Shown here piece by piece: positions 5,935-14,148 of a DNA stretch of 21,290 nucleotides; position 1 is the first letter of the stretch, and each line of letters opens with the position of its first letter. Made by a program: the position numbers and the translations under genes. A model generated the notes under the pieces. The model searched no databases, was not told the origin of the DNA, and worked only from the letters and a program-made list of their open reading frames with translations. Origin of the DNA: CAZCWM01 sp964622625. Lineage in GTDB: Bacteria; Planctomycetota; Phycisphaerae; Phycisphaerales; Phycisphaeraceae. The stretch lies in contig CAZUUQ010000049.1 in the NCBI GenBank assembly GCA_964622625.1, positions 1 to 21,290 on the forward strand. The letters run 5' to 3'.

Positions 5935-6987
5935 ATGAAAGAAGCGCTCGCGACACTGGCGGGTGGGGGGACGCTCAGCCGCGAGCAGGCGCGCTGCGCC
6001 TTCGAGGCGATCATGACCGGCTCGGCCCCCCCGGCGCAGGTCGGCGCGCTGCTGGCCATGCTGGCAGCCCGGCCGCTGACCGTCGACGAACTCGTCGGGG
6101 CCGCGACCGTCATGCGCGACAAGGTCACGCGCGTGGACGTACCCGACGGCCTGACGGTCATTGACACGTGCGGCACGGGCGGCACACACTCGAAGGTCTT
6201 CAACATTTCGACCAGCGCGGCCATTGTGGCCGCGGGCGCGGGTCGGCCGCACGGCATTGCGGTGGCCAAGCACGGCAACCGCTCGATCACGAGCCGCTCC
6301 GGCTCGGCCCAGGTGCTCGAAGCCCTGGGCGTGAAGATCCGCGTCAGTGGCGCGACGCTCACGCGATGTCTGGACGAGGCCGGCATCTGCTTCTGCTTCG
6401 CCCAGGCGCACCATCCGGCGATGAAGCACGCGATGCCCATCCGCCTGGAGCTGGGCTTCCGCACGATTTTCAACGTGCTGGGACCGCTGACGAACCCGGC
6501 CGGGGCCACGCGGCAGGTGATGGGCGTGTATGACCCGGCGATGACGGAGTTGATCGCGCGGGTGCTGGGCGAACTGGGCGCGGTGCGGGCGATGGTGGTG
6601 CACGGCACGACCGAAACGGGTGTGCCGCTGTGCGAGCTGCTGACCAGCGGGCGCACGCGCGTCAGCGAGTGGCGCGACGGGCAGGTGAACACGCGCGAGC
6701 TGGATGCGGCGACTCTGGGATTGCCCGCGGGCGACATGGGGGCAATGGAGGTCAACGACCCGGTGCGGAGCGCGGAGATCATCGGCTCGGTGATCGCCGG
6801 TGATGATGGCCCGGCCCGCGACATCGTCTGCCTCAACGCCGCGGCCGCGCTGGTGGTCGCCGACCTGGCGGCGGACCTGGCCGACGGGTTGAAGCAGGCC
6901 CGCGAGTCGATCGACAGCGGCGCCGCCGGCCGGGCGCTGAGCCGCCTGGTGGAAATCACCGGGGCCGATCCGACACCGCAGAATTGA
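5935..6987 (+). CDS. trpD: Anthranilate phosphoribosyltransferase
   Basis: A 350-residue enzyme that joins anthranilate to PRPP, the second step of tryptophan synthesis from chorismate. The PRPP-binding glycine loop D-T-C-G-T-G-G is at residues 77-83, followed by the N-x-S-T motif (90-93) and K-H-G-N-R (112-116); the anthranilate region H-H-P-A-M-K and the hallmark F-N-V-L-G-P-L-T-N-P follow. Length is normal. The reading frame opens earlier, but the ATG at 5935 has GGAG six bases upstream (5925-5928) and gives the usual family N-terminus, so it is chosen over the ATG at 5920 and a TTG at 5866. No other trp gene is in the window, so the pathway genes are dispersed here. It is followed 51 bases later by tsaB. 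Confidence 0.96.
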   Translation: MKEALATLAGGGTLSREQARCAFEAIMTGSAPPAQVGALLAMLAARPLTVDELVGAATVMRDKVTRVDVPDGLTVIDTCGTGGTHSKVFNISTSAAIVAAGAGRPHGIAVAKHGNRSITSRSGSAQVLEALGVKIRVSGATLTRCLDEAGICFCFAQAHHPAMKHAMPIRLELGFRTIFNVLGPLTNPAGATRQVMGVYDPAMTELIARVLGELGAVRAMVVHGTTETGVPLCELLTSGRTRVSEWRDGQVNTRELDAATLGLPAGDMGAMEVNDPVRSAEIIGSVIAGDDGPARDIVCLNAAAALVVADLAADLADGLKQARESIDSGAAGRALSRLVEITGADPTPQN

Positions 6988-7038
6988 AGGTGACGACCAC
7001 CTCACGGTTCGCATGCGACAGGCCGCTACAATGCCGCG

Positions 7039-7788
7039 ATGGCGGCGAGGGCGGCGGACAGGGCGGGCAGTGTGGCGATCGAGACTTCCGGCCGCGTCGG
7101 ATCGGTGACGATCGGACGCGGTGACCGGCTGCTTGAGACGGTGACACTGCCGCAGGCGCGGCGGCACAACGTGGAGCTGACGGCCGCGATCGACGCCCTG
7201 ACGAGGCGGCACGGCCTGGCGCGGACCGAACTGGTCGAAGTGTACGTCTCGATCGGTCCCGGTTCGTTCACGGGGCTGCGCGTGGCGGCGGCGACGGCGA
7301 AGATGCTGGCCCTGGCGCTGGGGGTACGGATCGTGGCCGTGCCGACGCTGGATGCCACCGTCGCCAACGTGCCGGGGCCTGACGGCCCGGGGCAGCCGGA
7401 GCACGGCTGTCCGCACCTGGCAGTGGCGCTGAACCTCAAGCGTGCGGCCGCATACACGGGCCTGTTTGCCTGGGGCGACGACCGCTGGCGGGCGCTGCGT
7501 GAACCGGCACTGCGCAGCGCGGCCGACCTGCTGGCCGAAGCCCCGCGGCCGCTGGCGGTGCTGGGCCCCGGTGAGTTTGTGGAGCAGGCGGCCGGCGGCG
7601 GCGACGTGACCGTGCTGGACGACGCGTGGCTGACGGCCCGCGCGGAGGTCGTCTGGCAACTGGGCCGCGAAGGGGCTGCCGCGGGGCGCTACGCGGATGC
7701 CGCGGCCCTGACGCCGCTGTATGTTCGCCCCCCCGAAGCCGTGGAACTATGGAAGCAACGCAAACCCGCCCCGGCCGCGACATCATGA
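7039..7788 (+). CDS. tsaB: tRNA threonylcarbamoyladenosine biosynthesis protein TsaB
   Basis: A 249-residue actin-fold (ASKHA) protein, partner of TsaD and TsaE in making t6A at position 37 of ANN-decoding tRNAs in the cytoplasm. The N-terminal A-I-E-T-S (13-17) and the family signature G-P-G-S-F-T-G-L-R (73-81) are diagnostic, as is the H-N-V-E-L-T-A-A-I-D stretch (43-52) that matches the H-S-E-x-L-x-P region. TsaB lacks the metal-binding histidines of TsaD, as seen here. The C-terminal half is divergent, as usual. Its stop codon overlaps the preferred start of der by ATGA. tsaD and tsaE are not in the window. Confidence 0.92.
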   Translation: MAARAADRAGSVAIETSGRVGSVTIGRGDRLLETVTLPQARRHNVELTAAIDALTRRHGLARTELVEVYVSIGPGSFTGLRVAAATAKMLALALGVRIVAVPTLDATVANVPGPDGPGQPEHGCPHLAVALNLKRAAAYTGLFAWGDDRWRALREPALRSAADLLAEAPRPLAVLGPGEFVEQAAGGGDVTVLDDAWLTARAEVVWQLGREGAAAGRYADAAALTPLYVRPPEAVELWKQRKPAPAATS

Positions 7789-9290
7789 CCCAATCCACGC
7801 CGCCACCTACGCCGCCACCCCCGCACGCCGCGGACGCGGCCCATGCCGCCGACGCCTCGCCCGCGCTGTCGCCGCGCCGCCGCGAGCCGGTGGTCGCCAT
7901 TGTCGGCCGGCCCAACGTCGGCAAGTCGAGCCTGCTGAACATGCTTGCGGGAACGCGGATCAGCATCGTCGACGCGCAGGCGGGCGTGACGCGCGACCGC
8001 GTGAGCACGGTGGCGACGCTGCAGGACTCGGACATGGAGCACCCGGCCCGGCCTGTCGAACTGGTGGACACCGGCGGGCACGGGATCGAGGACGTGGCCG
8101 ATCTGACCGTCGAAGTCGAGGCCCAGATCGCTCATGCGCTGGCGGATGCGAACCTGGTCCTGTTCGTGATCGACGCCCAGACGGGCGTGCTGCCTCTGGA
8201 CGAAGCGGTGGCGCGGCTGCTGAGGACGGGCGGGCGGCGGCAGGGCGGGCGGCACGACAAGGCGAACCAGCAGGTGCTGCTGGTGGCCAACAAGTGCGAC
8301 GACGCCTCGAAGGAACCGGGGGCGGCCGAGGCGGGGCGGCTGGGGTTCGGCCATCCGTTGTGCGTGTCGGCGATCACGCGGCACGGGAAGCGCGAACTGA
8401 TCGACACCATTCTGTCGCAGTTGCCGGCGGCGGACGCCATGCCCGCGGTCAGCGACGCGCGGGATCAGGATGCCGCGGTCAAGATCGCCATCGTCGGCAA
8501 GCGCAACGCGGGCAAGAGCACGCTGGTGAATGCGCTGGCGGGGGCGCTGACCGGGCAGGAGCGCGTCATCGTCAGTGAAGTTCCCGGCACGACGCGCGAC
8601 AGCGTGGACGTGCGGTTTGAGATGGACGGCCGGGCGTTCATCGCCATCGACACCGCCGGACTGCGCAAGCGCAAGAGCATCGAGAGCGACATCGAGTACT
8701 ACAGCCACCACCGCTCGCTGCGGTCGATCCGCCGGGCCGACGTCGCGATACTGCTCATAGACTCGACCGTGGCCGTCAGCCAGGTCGATCGCCAGCTCGT
8801 GGGTGAGCTGCTGCGCCACCACAAGCCGACGGTGGTCGTGATCAACAAGTGGGATCTTGTCCGCGAGCAGCACACCCAGGACGAATACGTCAAGTATCTC
8901 GACGGTGTGCTCAAAGGCATGAGCTTCGCGCCGATTGTGTTCATCAGCGCGAAGCACGACACGGACCTGCGCGACCTGGTGGCGATGGCGTTCAACCTGC
9001 ACCAGCAGGCCGGCCACCGCATCGGCACCGGCGAACTCAACCGCATTCTCGATGAGATCTTCACGCAGCGTCTGCCCAGCTCGAAGGTGGGCAAGCGGCC
9101 GAAGGTCTTCTATGCCACTCAGCTTGACACCCATCCGCCGACGCTGGGCCTGTGGGTCAACGACCCGGAGCTGTTCGACGGCGGGTACCAGCGGTTTCTG
9201 CTCAACCGCCTGCGCGAGGTTGTGCCGTTCAGCGAAGTGCCGATCCAACTGGTGTTCAAGCCGCGCGGCACGCCCCGCGGCGACGGGTGA
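7785..9290 (+). CDS. der: Ribosome biogenesis GTPase Der (EngA)
   Basis: A 501-residue double GTPase needed for 50S subunit assembly. The first G domain has P-loop G-R-P-N-V-G-K-S (41-48), D-T-G-G-H and N-K-C-D; the second has G-K-R-N-A-G-K-S (238-245), D-T-A-G-L and N-K-W-D; the C-terminal ~90 residues form the KH-like domain (R-L-P-S-S-K-V-G-K-R-P-K-V-F-Y). The start at 7785 is chosen because it overlaps the tsaB stop (ATGA). It leaves a 33-residue Pro/Ala-rich extension before the usual beginning of Der; an in-frame ATG at 7749 and a GTG at residue 36 are alternatives, none with a strong ribosome site. Otherwise length and motifs are standard. Confidence 0.95.
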   Translation: MTQSTPPPTPPPPHAADAAHAADASPALSPRRREPVVAIVGRPNVGKSSLLNMLAGTRISIVDAQAGVTRDRVSTVATLQDSDMEHPARPVELVDTGGHGIEDVADLTVEVEAQIAHALADANLVLFVIDAQTGVLPLDEAVARLLRTGGRRQGGRHDKANQQVLLVANKCDDASKEPGAAEAGRLGFGHPLCVSAITRHGKRELIDTILSQLPAADAMPAVSDARDQDAAVKIAIVGKRNAGKSTLVNALAGALTGQERVIVSEVPGTTRDSVDVRFEMDGRAFIAIDTAGLRKRKSIESDIEYYSHHRSLRSIRRADVAILLIDSTVAVSQVDRQLVGELLRHHKPTVVVINKWDLVREQHTQDEYVKYLDGVLKGMSFAPIVFISAKHDTDLRDLVAMAFNLHQQAGHRIGTGELNRILDEIFTQRLPSSKVGKRPKVFYATQLDTHPPTLGLWVNDPELFDGGYQRFLLNRLREVVPFSEVPIQLVFKPRGTPRGDG

Positions 9291-9370
9291 CCGTGAGCGG
9301 CTCCGGTCAGGATCGGCCGGGACGCCCGACAGCCGTGTTGCGGTGGGAAGCGGCGCGGCGGCGAGTTGAA

Positions 9371-9444
9371 CGAGGGCGACGGGGCTCGAACCCGCAACCT
9401 CTGGATCGACAGTCCAGTGCTCTAACCAATTGAGCTACGCCCCC
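9371..9444 (-). tRNA. tRNA-Asp (anticodon GTC)
   Basis: The minus strand folds into a complete 74-base cloverleaf. Acceptor stem GGGGGCG pairs with CGCCCTC (one G-T pair), D arm GCTC/GAGC with loop containing GG, anticodon stem CTGGA/TCCAG with loop CTGTCGA (anticodon GTC), a five-base variable loop, and T arm GCGGG/CCCGT around TTCGAGC. The discriminator base is G, as expected for Asp. CCA is not encoded and must be added after transcription. Confidence 0.97.
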
Positions 9445-9519
9445 GGATGCTGCACCCGGATGCTCGCCTGCACGTCGTCGGGCTGACCGAGCCGCGCCCG
9501 CTGACGGGACAGAAGGAAT

Positions 9520-9547
9520 ACTTTAGAACCGATCGGGGCCATGTCAA
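9520..9547 (-). promoter_or_regulatory. Candidate sigma-70 promoter of tRNA-Asp
   Basis: On the minus strand a perfect TTGACA (9542-9547) is followed after 16 bases by TAAAGT (9520-9525). It lies about 75 bases upstream of the tRNA and is the best -35 box in the window. The neighbouring minus-strand gene ends at 9610, so this promoter would serve the tRNA only. Confidence 0.5.
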
Positions 9548-9609
9548 CCGCCCCGCTTTTCCCGTGCCGCCGACTCCCGGTCGCTCTCCGCGTCTGGACA
9601 CGGGTTGCG

Positions 9610-10809
9610 TCATTTCACATCGCTGAGCTTGATCGGGCTGCGCTGCTTGGCGCACAGCACAGCCGCTTCGAGCACCCGCTGGGTCTGGTAGGCGTCCTCG
9701 AAGTCCGGCAGCGGAGCCACCGGTTTCTTGCCGCCCAGGACCATGAAGATGTCGGCCGCCATATTGATGAAGCCGTGCTCGTAGCCCAGGATGTGGGCGT
9801 CGGGCCACCAGGCGCCGGCATAGGGATGTCCGCTGTTGCCGCTGGTGACGTTGATCGTCGACCAGCCCTGCACCTTGGCGGGCAGGGTCGCGTCGTACCA
9901 CTCCAGCTCGTTCATGCGTTCGAAGTTGAAGCGCACCGCGCCCTTGTCGCCGTGAATCTCGATGCGGTTGCGGTTCTTGTCGCCGGTGGAGAGGCGCGAG
10001 GTGTCGAAGCTGGCCACCGCCCCGCTCTTCATCAGCGCGATGAAGATCATCGCGTCCTCGACCGTGCTCTTGCCCTTCTTCCTGGCCCCGGCCTTTTTGG
10101 CGCCCTTGCCGGAGATCTCGCCGCCGGCGTTCTCGATGATGTCACGCTCCTTGATGAACGTCTGGCCGTGGGCCCCGACGATCTCGCTGATCTCGTCACC
10201 GGTGATGAAGCGTGCCATGTCGATGCTGTGGGCGTTGAGGTCGCCGTGCGGCCCGGAGCCGGCGAACTGGGCCTGGAAGCGCCACAGCAGCGGTGTATCC
10301 GGCCCGCCCCAGTCCTGGAGGTATGCGGCCCGGACGTGGTAGATGCGGCCGAGGCGGCCTTCCCGCACCAGCTCCCGCGCCAGGGCCACGGCCGGGCAGC
10401 GGCGGTAGTTGTACCAGACGAACGTCTTGCTCCTGGACGCTTTCGCGGCCGCCTTGACCATCTCCCGCGCATCCGCGAGCGTGCCCGCCAGCGGCTTTTC
10501 GCAGGCCACGTCCTTGCCCGCCTCCAGAGCCGCGATCGCCTGCTCCCGATGCACGTGATTCGGCGTGCCCACGTCCACCAGGTGGACCTGCGGATCCGAC
10601 ACCACCTGACGCCAGTCGGTGGTCCAGTTCTTCCATCCCCAGCGCCTGGCGAATGCCTCCGTGTCCTTCGGGTCGCGGGCCGCGAGCGTGTGCATCACCG
10701 GCTCGACGGGCAGACTGAAGAACTTGGCCGCCTTCAGATACGCGTTGGAGTGCGTGCGGCCCATGAACTTGGAGCCGATCAATGCCACGTTGATGGTCTT
10801 GCCTGCCAT
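9610..10809 (-). CDS. Gfo/Idh/MocA-family NAD(P)-dependent oxidoreductase
   Basis: A 399-residue oxidoreductase; the family oxidises or reduces sugars, inositols and related compounds. The N-terminal Rossmann fold has I-G-S-K-F-M-G (11-17), where a lysine replaces the middle glycine of G-x-G-x-x-G, a variant I associate with a planctomycete-rich subgroup. The E-K-P motif is at 104-106, and the catalytic-histidine region reads D-L-N-A-H-S-I-D. A lysine/glycine-rich loop (about residues 228-248, G-K-G-A-K-K-A-G-A-R-K-K-G-K) interrupts the C-terminal beta domain. The ATG at 10809 is preceded by AAGGGAG with nine-base spacing; longer readings lack this. No signal peptide, so it is cytoplasmic. 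Substrate unknown. The gene follows the AT-hook-like gene on the same strand after 158 bases. Confidence 0.92.
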   Translation of the reverse strand: MAGKTINVALIGSKFMGRTHSNAYLKAAKFFSLPVEPVMHTLAARDPKDTEAFARRWGWKNWTTDWRQVVSDPQVHLVDVGTPNHVHREQAIAALEAGKDVACEKPLAGTLADAREMVKAAAKASRSKTFVWYNYRRCPAVALARELVREGRLGRIYHVRAAYLQDWGGPDTPLLWRFQAQFAGSGPHGDLNAHSIDMARFITGDEISEIVGAHGQTFIKERDIIENAGGEISGKGAKKAGARKKGKSTVEDAMIFIALMKSGAVASFDTSRLSTGDKNRNRIEIHGDKGAVRFNFERMNELEWYDATLPAKVQGWSTINVTSGNSGHPYAGAWWPDAHILGYEHGFINMAADIFMVLGGKKPVAPLPDFEDAYQTQRVLEAAVLCAKQRSPIKLSDVK

Positions 10810-10967
10810 GAGTGAGTGCTCCCTTGCGGCCTGCGGGATATGACACTCCCGCTCGCCGCTCCATAAGTGAGACGCGATATACAACCGCCTGCAATGCGCG
10901 CTGCACACCGCAAGCCGTCAGGTCCTTGAGCGTCCGGTTTGAGCGTCGGGGCTGCGCCGTCCGCCAC

Positions 10968-11381
10968 TCAGGCCGCGGTGTACCGGCTGCCGCGCACGTT
11001 CTTGTCCTTGACGCGCTTGAGTTTCCTGGCCTGCACGAGTTTGGTGAGGGTGTTGTCGGCCTTGCCGCCGCGACCCTCGGCCGTCCAGTGCTTGTTGATC
11101 TCGGCGGTGGTCGGCTTGCCGGCCTTCTTCACGAAGCCGATGATCGACTCCTCGGCCGTCTGCTTGAACACGCCGCGCTTGCGACGTCCCCGACGGCCGG
11201 CCTTCTTCGTGCCGAACTTGCGCGGACGACCCGGCCCGCGCCTGCGACCGCCGCCCACGTCGATGCCCAGCTCCCCGAACACACGATCGATCTCAGCGAT
11301 CGCGCTCTCGTGCGCCTGGCGCTGATCGCGAAGCTTCGCGATCACCGCCGTCAACTCTCTAGCCGCGGCAATCTGTGCCAT
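10968..11381 (-). CDS. Putative DNA-binding protein: coiled coil, AT-hook-like basic region, winged helix
   Basis: A 137-residue basic protein. Residues 4-34 form a likely coiled coil (E-L-T-A-V-I-A-K-L-R-D-Q-R-Q), residues 45-69 are an Arg/Lys/Gly stretch containing G-R-R-R-G-P-G-R-P-R-K-F that resembles an AT-hook (G-R-P core), and residues 76-137 look like a small winged-helix domain (I-I-G-F-V-K-K ... T-T-A-E-I-N-K-H-W ... L-T-K-L-V-Q-A-R-K-L-K-R-V). This order is reminiscent of H-NS-like or other nucleoid proteins, with oligomerisation first and DNA binding after. The start at 11381 has TGGGAG seven bases upstream; a longer reading lacks support. It is divergent from tyrS. No named family is assigned. 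Confidence 0.75.
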   Translation of the reverse strand: MAQIAAARELTAVIAKLRDQRQAHESAIAEIDRVFGELGIDVGGGRRRGPGRPRKFGTKKAGRRGRRKRGVFKQTAEESIIGFVKKAGKPTTAEINKHWTAEGRGGKADNTLTKLVQARKLKRVKDKNVRGSRYTAA

Positions 11382-11589
11382 GTTGATACTCCCAAACTGC
11401 TTTTGTGCGGACCCAGTTCTACTTTGCGGAAGTTGTACGTTACCCCTTCCCATGGATGACCATAGCCATGAGACTGTGAAACGCAAGTCAGGCCGTCCCC
11501 TTGCGCCATGCGTGTCACAGACATCTCCACGCGGCACGACGCGGGCGGGGCACGTGTCGTCGTGGATGCGAATACGCAGGTATCGCGAT

Positions 11590-12801
11590 ATGATTTCGCC
11601 CATGAGCAGGCAGAGCGATGCGCAAGTCGAGCTTCTGGGCCGCGGCGTGGAGGCGCTTTACAGTCTTGAGGAGCTGCGAGCCAAGCTGGCCGCCGGCCGA
11701 CGCTTGCGCATCAAGCTCGGCCTCGATCCCACCGCGCCCGATATCCACCTGGGCCACACCGTGGTGCTTCGCAAAATGCGCCAGTTTCAGGATCTGGGCC
11801 ACCTGGGCGTGCTGATCATCGGCGATTACACCGCCCGCATCGGCGATCCCACCGGACGCGACACCACCCGCCCGATCCTCTCGCCCGCCCAGATCGACGA
11901 CAACGCGAGAACGTATCTCGACCAGGCCGGCCGCATCCTCGACACCCGTCCGGACAAACTGGAAATCCGCCGCAACAGCCAGTGGCTGGCCGATCTGACT
12001 TTTGCCGACATCCTGCGGCTCACCGGTATGGTCACCGTCCAGCAGATGCTCCAACGCGACAATTTCAAGCATCGCATTCAGAGCCAGACCGAGATCATGC
12101 TCAGTGAGTTCATGTATCCCATCATGCAGGGGTACGACTCGATCGCCATCGAGGCCGACGTCGAGCTGGGCGGCACCGATCAGACCTTCAACTGCATGGC
12201 CGCCCGCGAACTGATGGCCCGCAGCGGACTGGCCAAGCAGGTGGTCATGGTCATGCCCATTCTCGCCGGGCTCGACGGCCGCGAGAAGATGAGCAAGAGC
12301 AAGGGCAATTACGTAGGCGTGGCCGAAGACCCGCATGAGATGTTCGGCAAGCTCATGAGCATTCCCGACAGCCTCATGCCCAACTACTTCGAACTGCTCA
12401 CCGACCTGCCCATCGACCGGATTCACAGCCTCACCGACGCCCACACCACGCACCCGCGCGAGGCCAAGGACATTCTCGGCCGCATCGTCGTCGAGGAGTT
12501 CCACGACCGCGAGGCCGCCAACCGCGCCAGCGAGGAGTTCCGCCGTCGCTTCAGTGAAGGTCAACTGCCTTCGGAGATCGAGACTCGGACGGTGTCGGCT
12601 TCACCGATCGGCCTGCCGCGGCTGCTGGTCGAGGTGGGTTTCGCGTCGTCGAACTCCGACGCGCGGCGGCTGGTCGAGGGGGGCGGCGTGTCGCTGGACG
12701 GCGCAAGGCTGAGCGATCCCACGGCCGAGATCACCATCACGGGCGAGCCGGTGCTGAAGGTCGGCAAGCGGCGCGTCTGCCGTCTGGTTGTGAAGAGCTG
12801 A
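11590..12801 (+). CDS. tyrS: Tyrosyl-tRNA synthetase
   Basis: A class I aminoacyl-tRNA synthetase of 403 residues that charges tRNA-Tyr. The HIGH-type motif reads H-L-G-H (in D-I-H-L-G-H-T), the KMSKS loop is present as K-M-S-K-S-K-G, and the C-terminal ~60 residues form an S4 RNA-binding domain (L-P-R-L-L-V-E-V-G-F ... R-R-L-V-E-G-G-G-V). Tyr recognition residues lie in G-L-D-P-T-A-P and Y-D-S-I-A-I-E-A-D-V-E-L-G-G-T-D-Q. Two ATGs are close, 11590 and 11602; the first has a weak AGG nine bases upstream and is chosen. No T-box leader was seen. Expressed divergently from the AT-hook-like gene with a 208-base shared upstream region. Confidence 0.95.
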   Translation: MISPMSRQSDAQVELLGRGVEALYSLEELRAKLAAGRRLRIKLGLDPTAPDIHLGHTVVLRKMRQFQDLGHLGVLIIGDYTARIGDPTGRDTTRPILSPAQIDDNARTYLDQAGRILDTRPDKLEIRRNSQWLADLTFADILRLTGMVTVQQMLQRDNFKHRIQSQTEIMLSEFMYPIMQGYDSIAIEADVELGGTDQTFNCMAARELMARSGLAKQVVMVMPILAGLDGREKMSKSKGNYVGVAEDPHEMFGKLMSIPDSLMPNYFELLTDLPIDRIHSLTDAHTTHPREAKDILGRIVVEEFHDREAANRASEEFRRRFSEGQLPSEIETRTVSASPIGLPRLLVEVGFASSNSDARRLVEGGGVSLDGARLSDPTAEITITGEPVLKVGKRRVCRLVVKS

Positions 12802-12819
12802 TTGCGTCGAGGCGGCCGG

Positions 12820-13917
12820 TCACGCCCGCAGGGGCTTTGCGGCGGCGGTGAGGGCGGGCTGGGGATCCTGGTATTCGCTGCGAATCGTCCCTCCGGCCGC
12901 CACACTGCTCTTCCAGTCGCACGGATGCGCTGCCTCGCCCAGGCCGAAGTCGTCGTCATACAGCCGCGTCAGCGTCGCCAGCACATCGGCCGGCAGATCG
13001 GGAGCGTCGGCCGCCGCAGCGAGGGCGTCGATCTGCGCGGGGGTGAGCAGATTCGGTTCGATGCTCACCAGGCTCGGGAAACCGGCCAGCCAGCGGAAGG
13101 CGAACTGCGGCAGGTCCATGCCCAGCTTCGCCGCCATCGGCCGCACGATCGCGTTCTTCTTCAGCCCGTAGATCAGCCAGTTGCGGTCGCGGAACTTGCG
13201 ATGGTCCGAGGGCGGGAAGGTGTGACTCTCGCTCTTGAACTCATCATCGAGAATCCCTGAGTTCGTCGGCACGCGGGCGATGACGCCGCCGCGGCCCCGG
13301 GCGGCCGCGATCTCGCAGAACTCGCGCCCGGGATCCTGTTCATAAAGATTGAACACCGTCTGCACCACGGCCGCGTCGCGCTCCAGGAAGGCCTGGTAGC
13401 CCTCCTCGCGCCAGCCGATCGCCGGCCCCAGGGCCACGCCCCAGGCGCGAATCCTGCCCTCGGTCTTGAGCTGTTCGAGGGTTTCAAACAGCTCGTCGCG
13501 GTAGTGTTCGAGCTTGAGATTGTGCGCCTGCCAGAGATCGATGCAGTCGATTTTCATCCGCCGCAGCGACTGCTCCAGCTCGAAACGCAGAAATGCGGGG
13601 TCGAAGTTCTGCTTGCGCTCGCGGTGGCCGCCTTCCTCGCCGGGGTCGGCATGGAAGTCGTAGCCGAACTTCGTGGATATGACGACGTTGTCGCGGCCGG
13701 CGTAGGCGATGGTGGCGGCCATGAGAGACTCGGCCCGGCCGTTGCCGTACGCCGGCGCGGTGTCGAAAAAGTTCACGCCGCGGTCCACCGCGTGGTTCTG
13801 CATGGCCACCGCATCGTCGTCGGTGAATTTGCCCCACCAGTCGGTGCCGAACACGAAATTGCCGAAGCCCAGCAGACTGACCTTCAGATCGGTGCCGGGA
13901 ATGGTGCGATACCGCAT
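12820..13917 (-). CDS. Aldo/keto reductase
   Basis: A 365-residue NADPH-dependent aldo/keto reductase. The catalytic tetrad can be placed: Asp in N-F-F-D-T-A-P-A-Y-G, Tyr in A-Y-G-N-G-R-A-E, Lys in I-S-T-K-F-G-Y, and His in W-Q-A-H-N-L-K. The N-terminus R-Y-R-T-I-P-G-T-D-L-K-V-S-L-L-G-F-G is typical of the bacterial AKR groups related to YajO/Tas. The ATG at 13917 has GAGG seven bases upstream, so a GTG at 13944 was rejected. The C-terminus is longer than the core barrel (Cys/Trp-containing tail H-P-C-D-W-K). It ends 18 bases from the tyrS stop (convergent). Physiological substrate unknown. Confidence 0.92.
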   Translation of the reverse strand: MRYRTIPGTDLKVSLLGFGNFVFGTDWWGKFTDDDAVAMQNHAVDRGVNFFDTAPAYGNGRAESLMAATIAYAGRDNVVISTKFGYDFHADPGEEGGHRERKQNFDPAFLRFELEQSLRRMKIDCIDLWQAHNLKLEHYRDELFETLEQLKTEGRIRAWGVALGPAIGWREEGYQAFLERDAAVVQTVFNLYEQDPGREFCEIAAARGRGGVIARVPTNSGILDDEFKSESHTFPPSDHRKFRDRNWLIYGLKKNAIVRPMAAKLGMDLPQFAFRWLAGFPSLVSIEPNLLTPAQIDALAAAADAPDLPADVLATLTRLYDDDFGLGEAAHPCDWKSSVAAGGTIRSEYQDPQPALTAAAKPLRA

Positions 13918-14148
13918 GACAAAGCCTCGCCGAGGGAGGAACACAACCGGGCGCGAACGTCAGAGTCTAGTGCATGTTAAACCGCGTCCGCAATGAGGGC
14001 CGGCCTCGCACAGTGGTCGGGTGGCTGGGACGGAGGGCAGCGCCGCCCCGGAACATGGGGCCGCTGCACCGCATCGCCACTCGCATGGCTGTGACGACGC
14101 TCGTTCTCCCACGGGCACATACCCTGTCCCTCTTGATCGTGACCGACG

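Noticed and set aside
7689..9248. 519-codon open frame on the minus strand opposite der
   Set aside because: It is antisense to a clearly conserved GTPase, has a composition typical of GC-rich shadow frames (His/Arg/Gln-rich) and no recognisable domain.
9371..9444. tRNA-Asp as an integration site
   Set aside because: No integrase, no duplicated tRNA 3' end and no composition change nearby.
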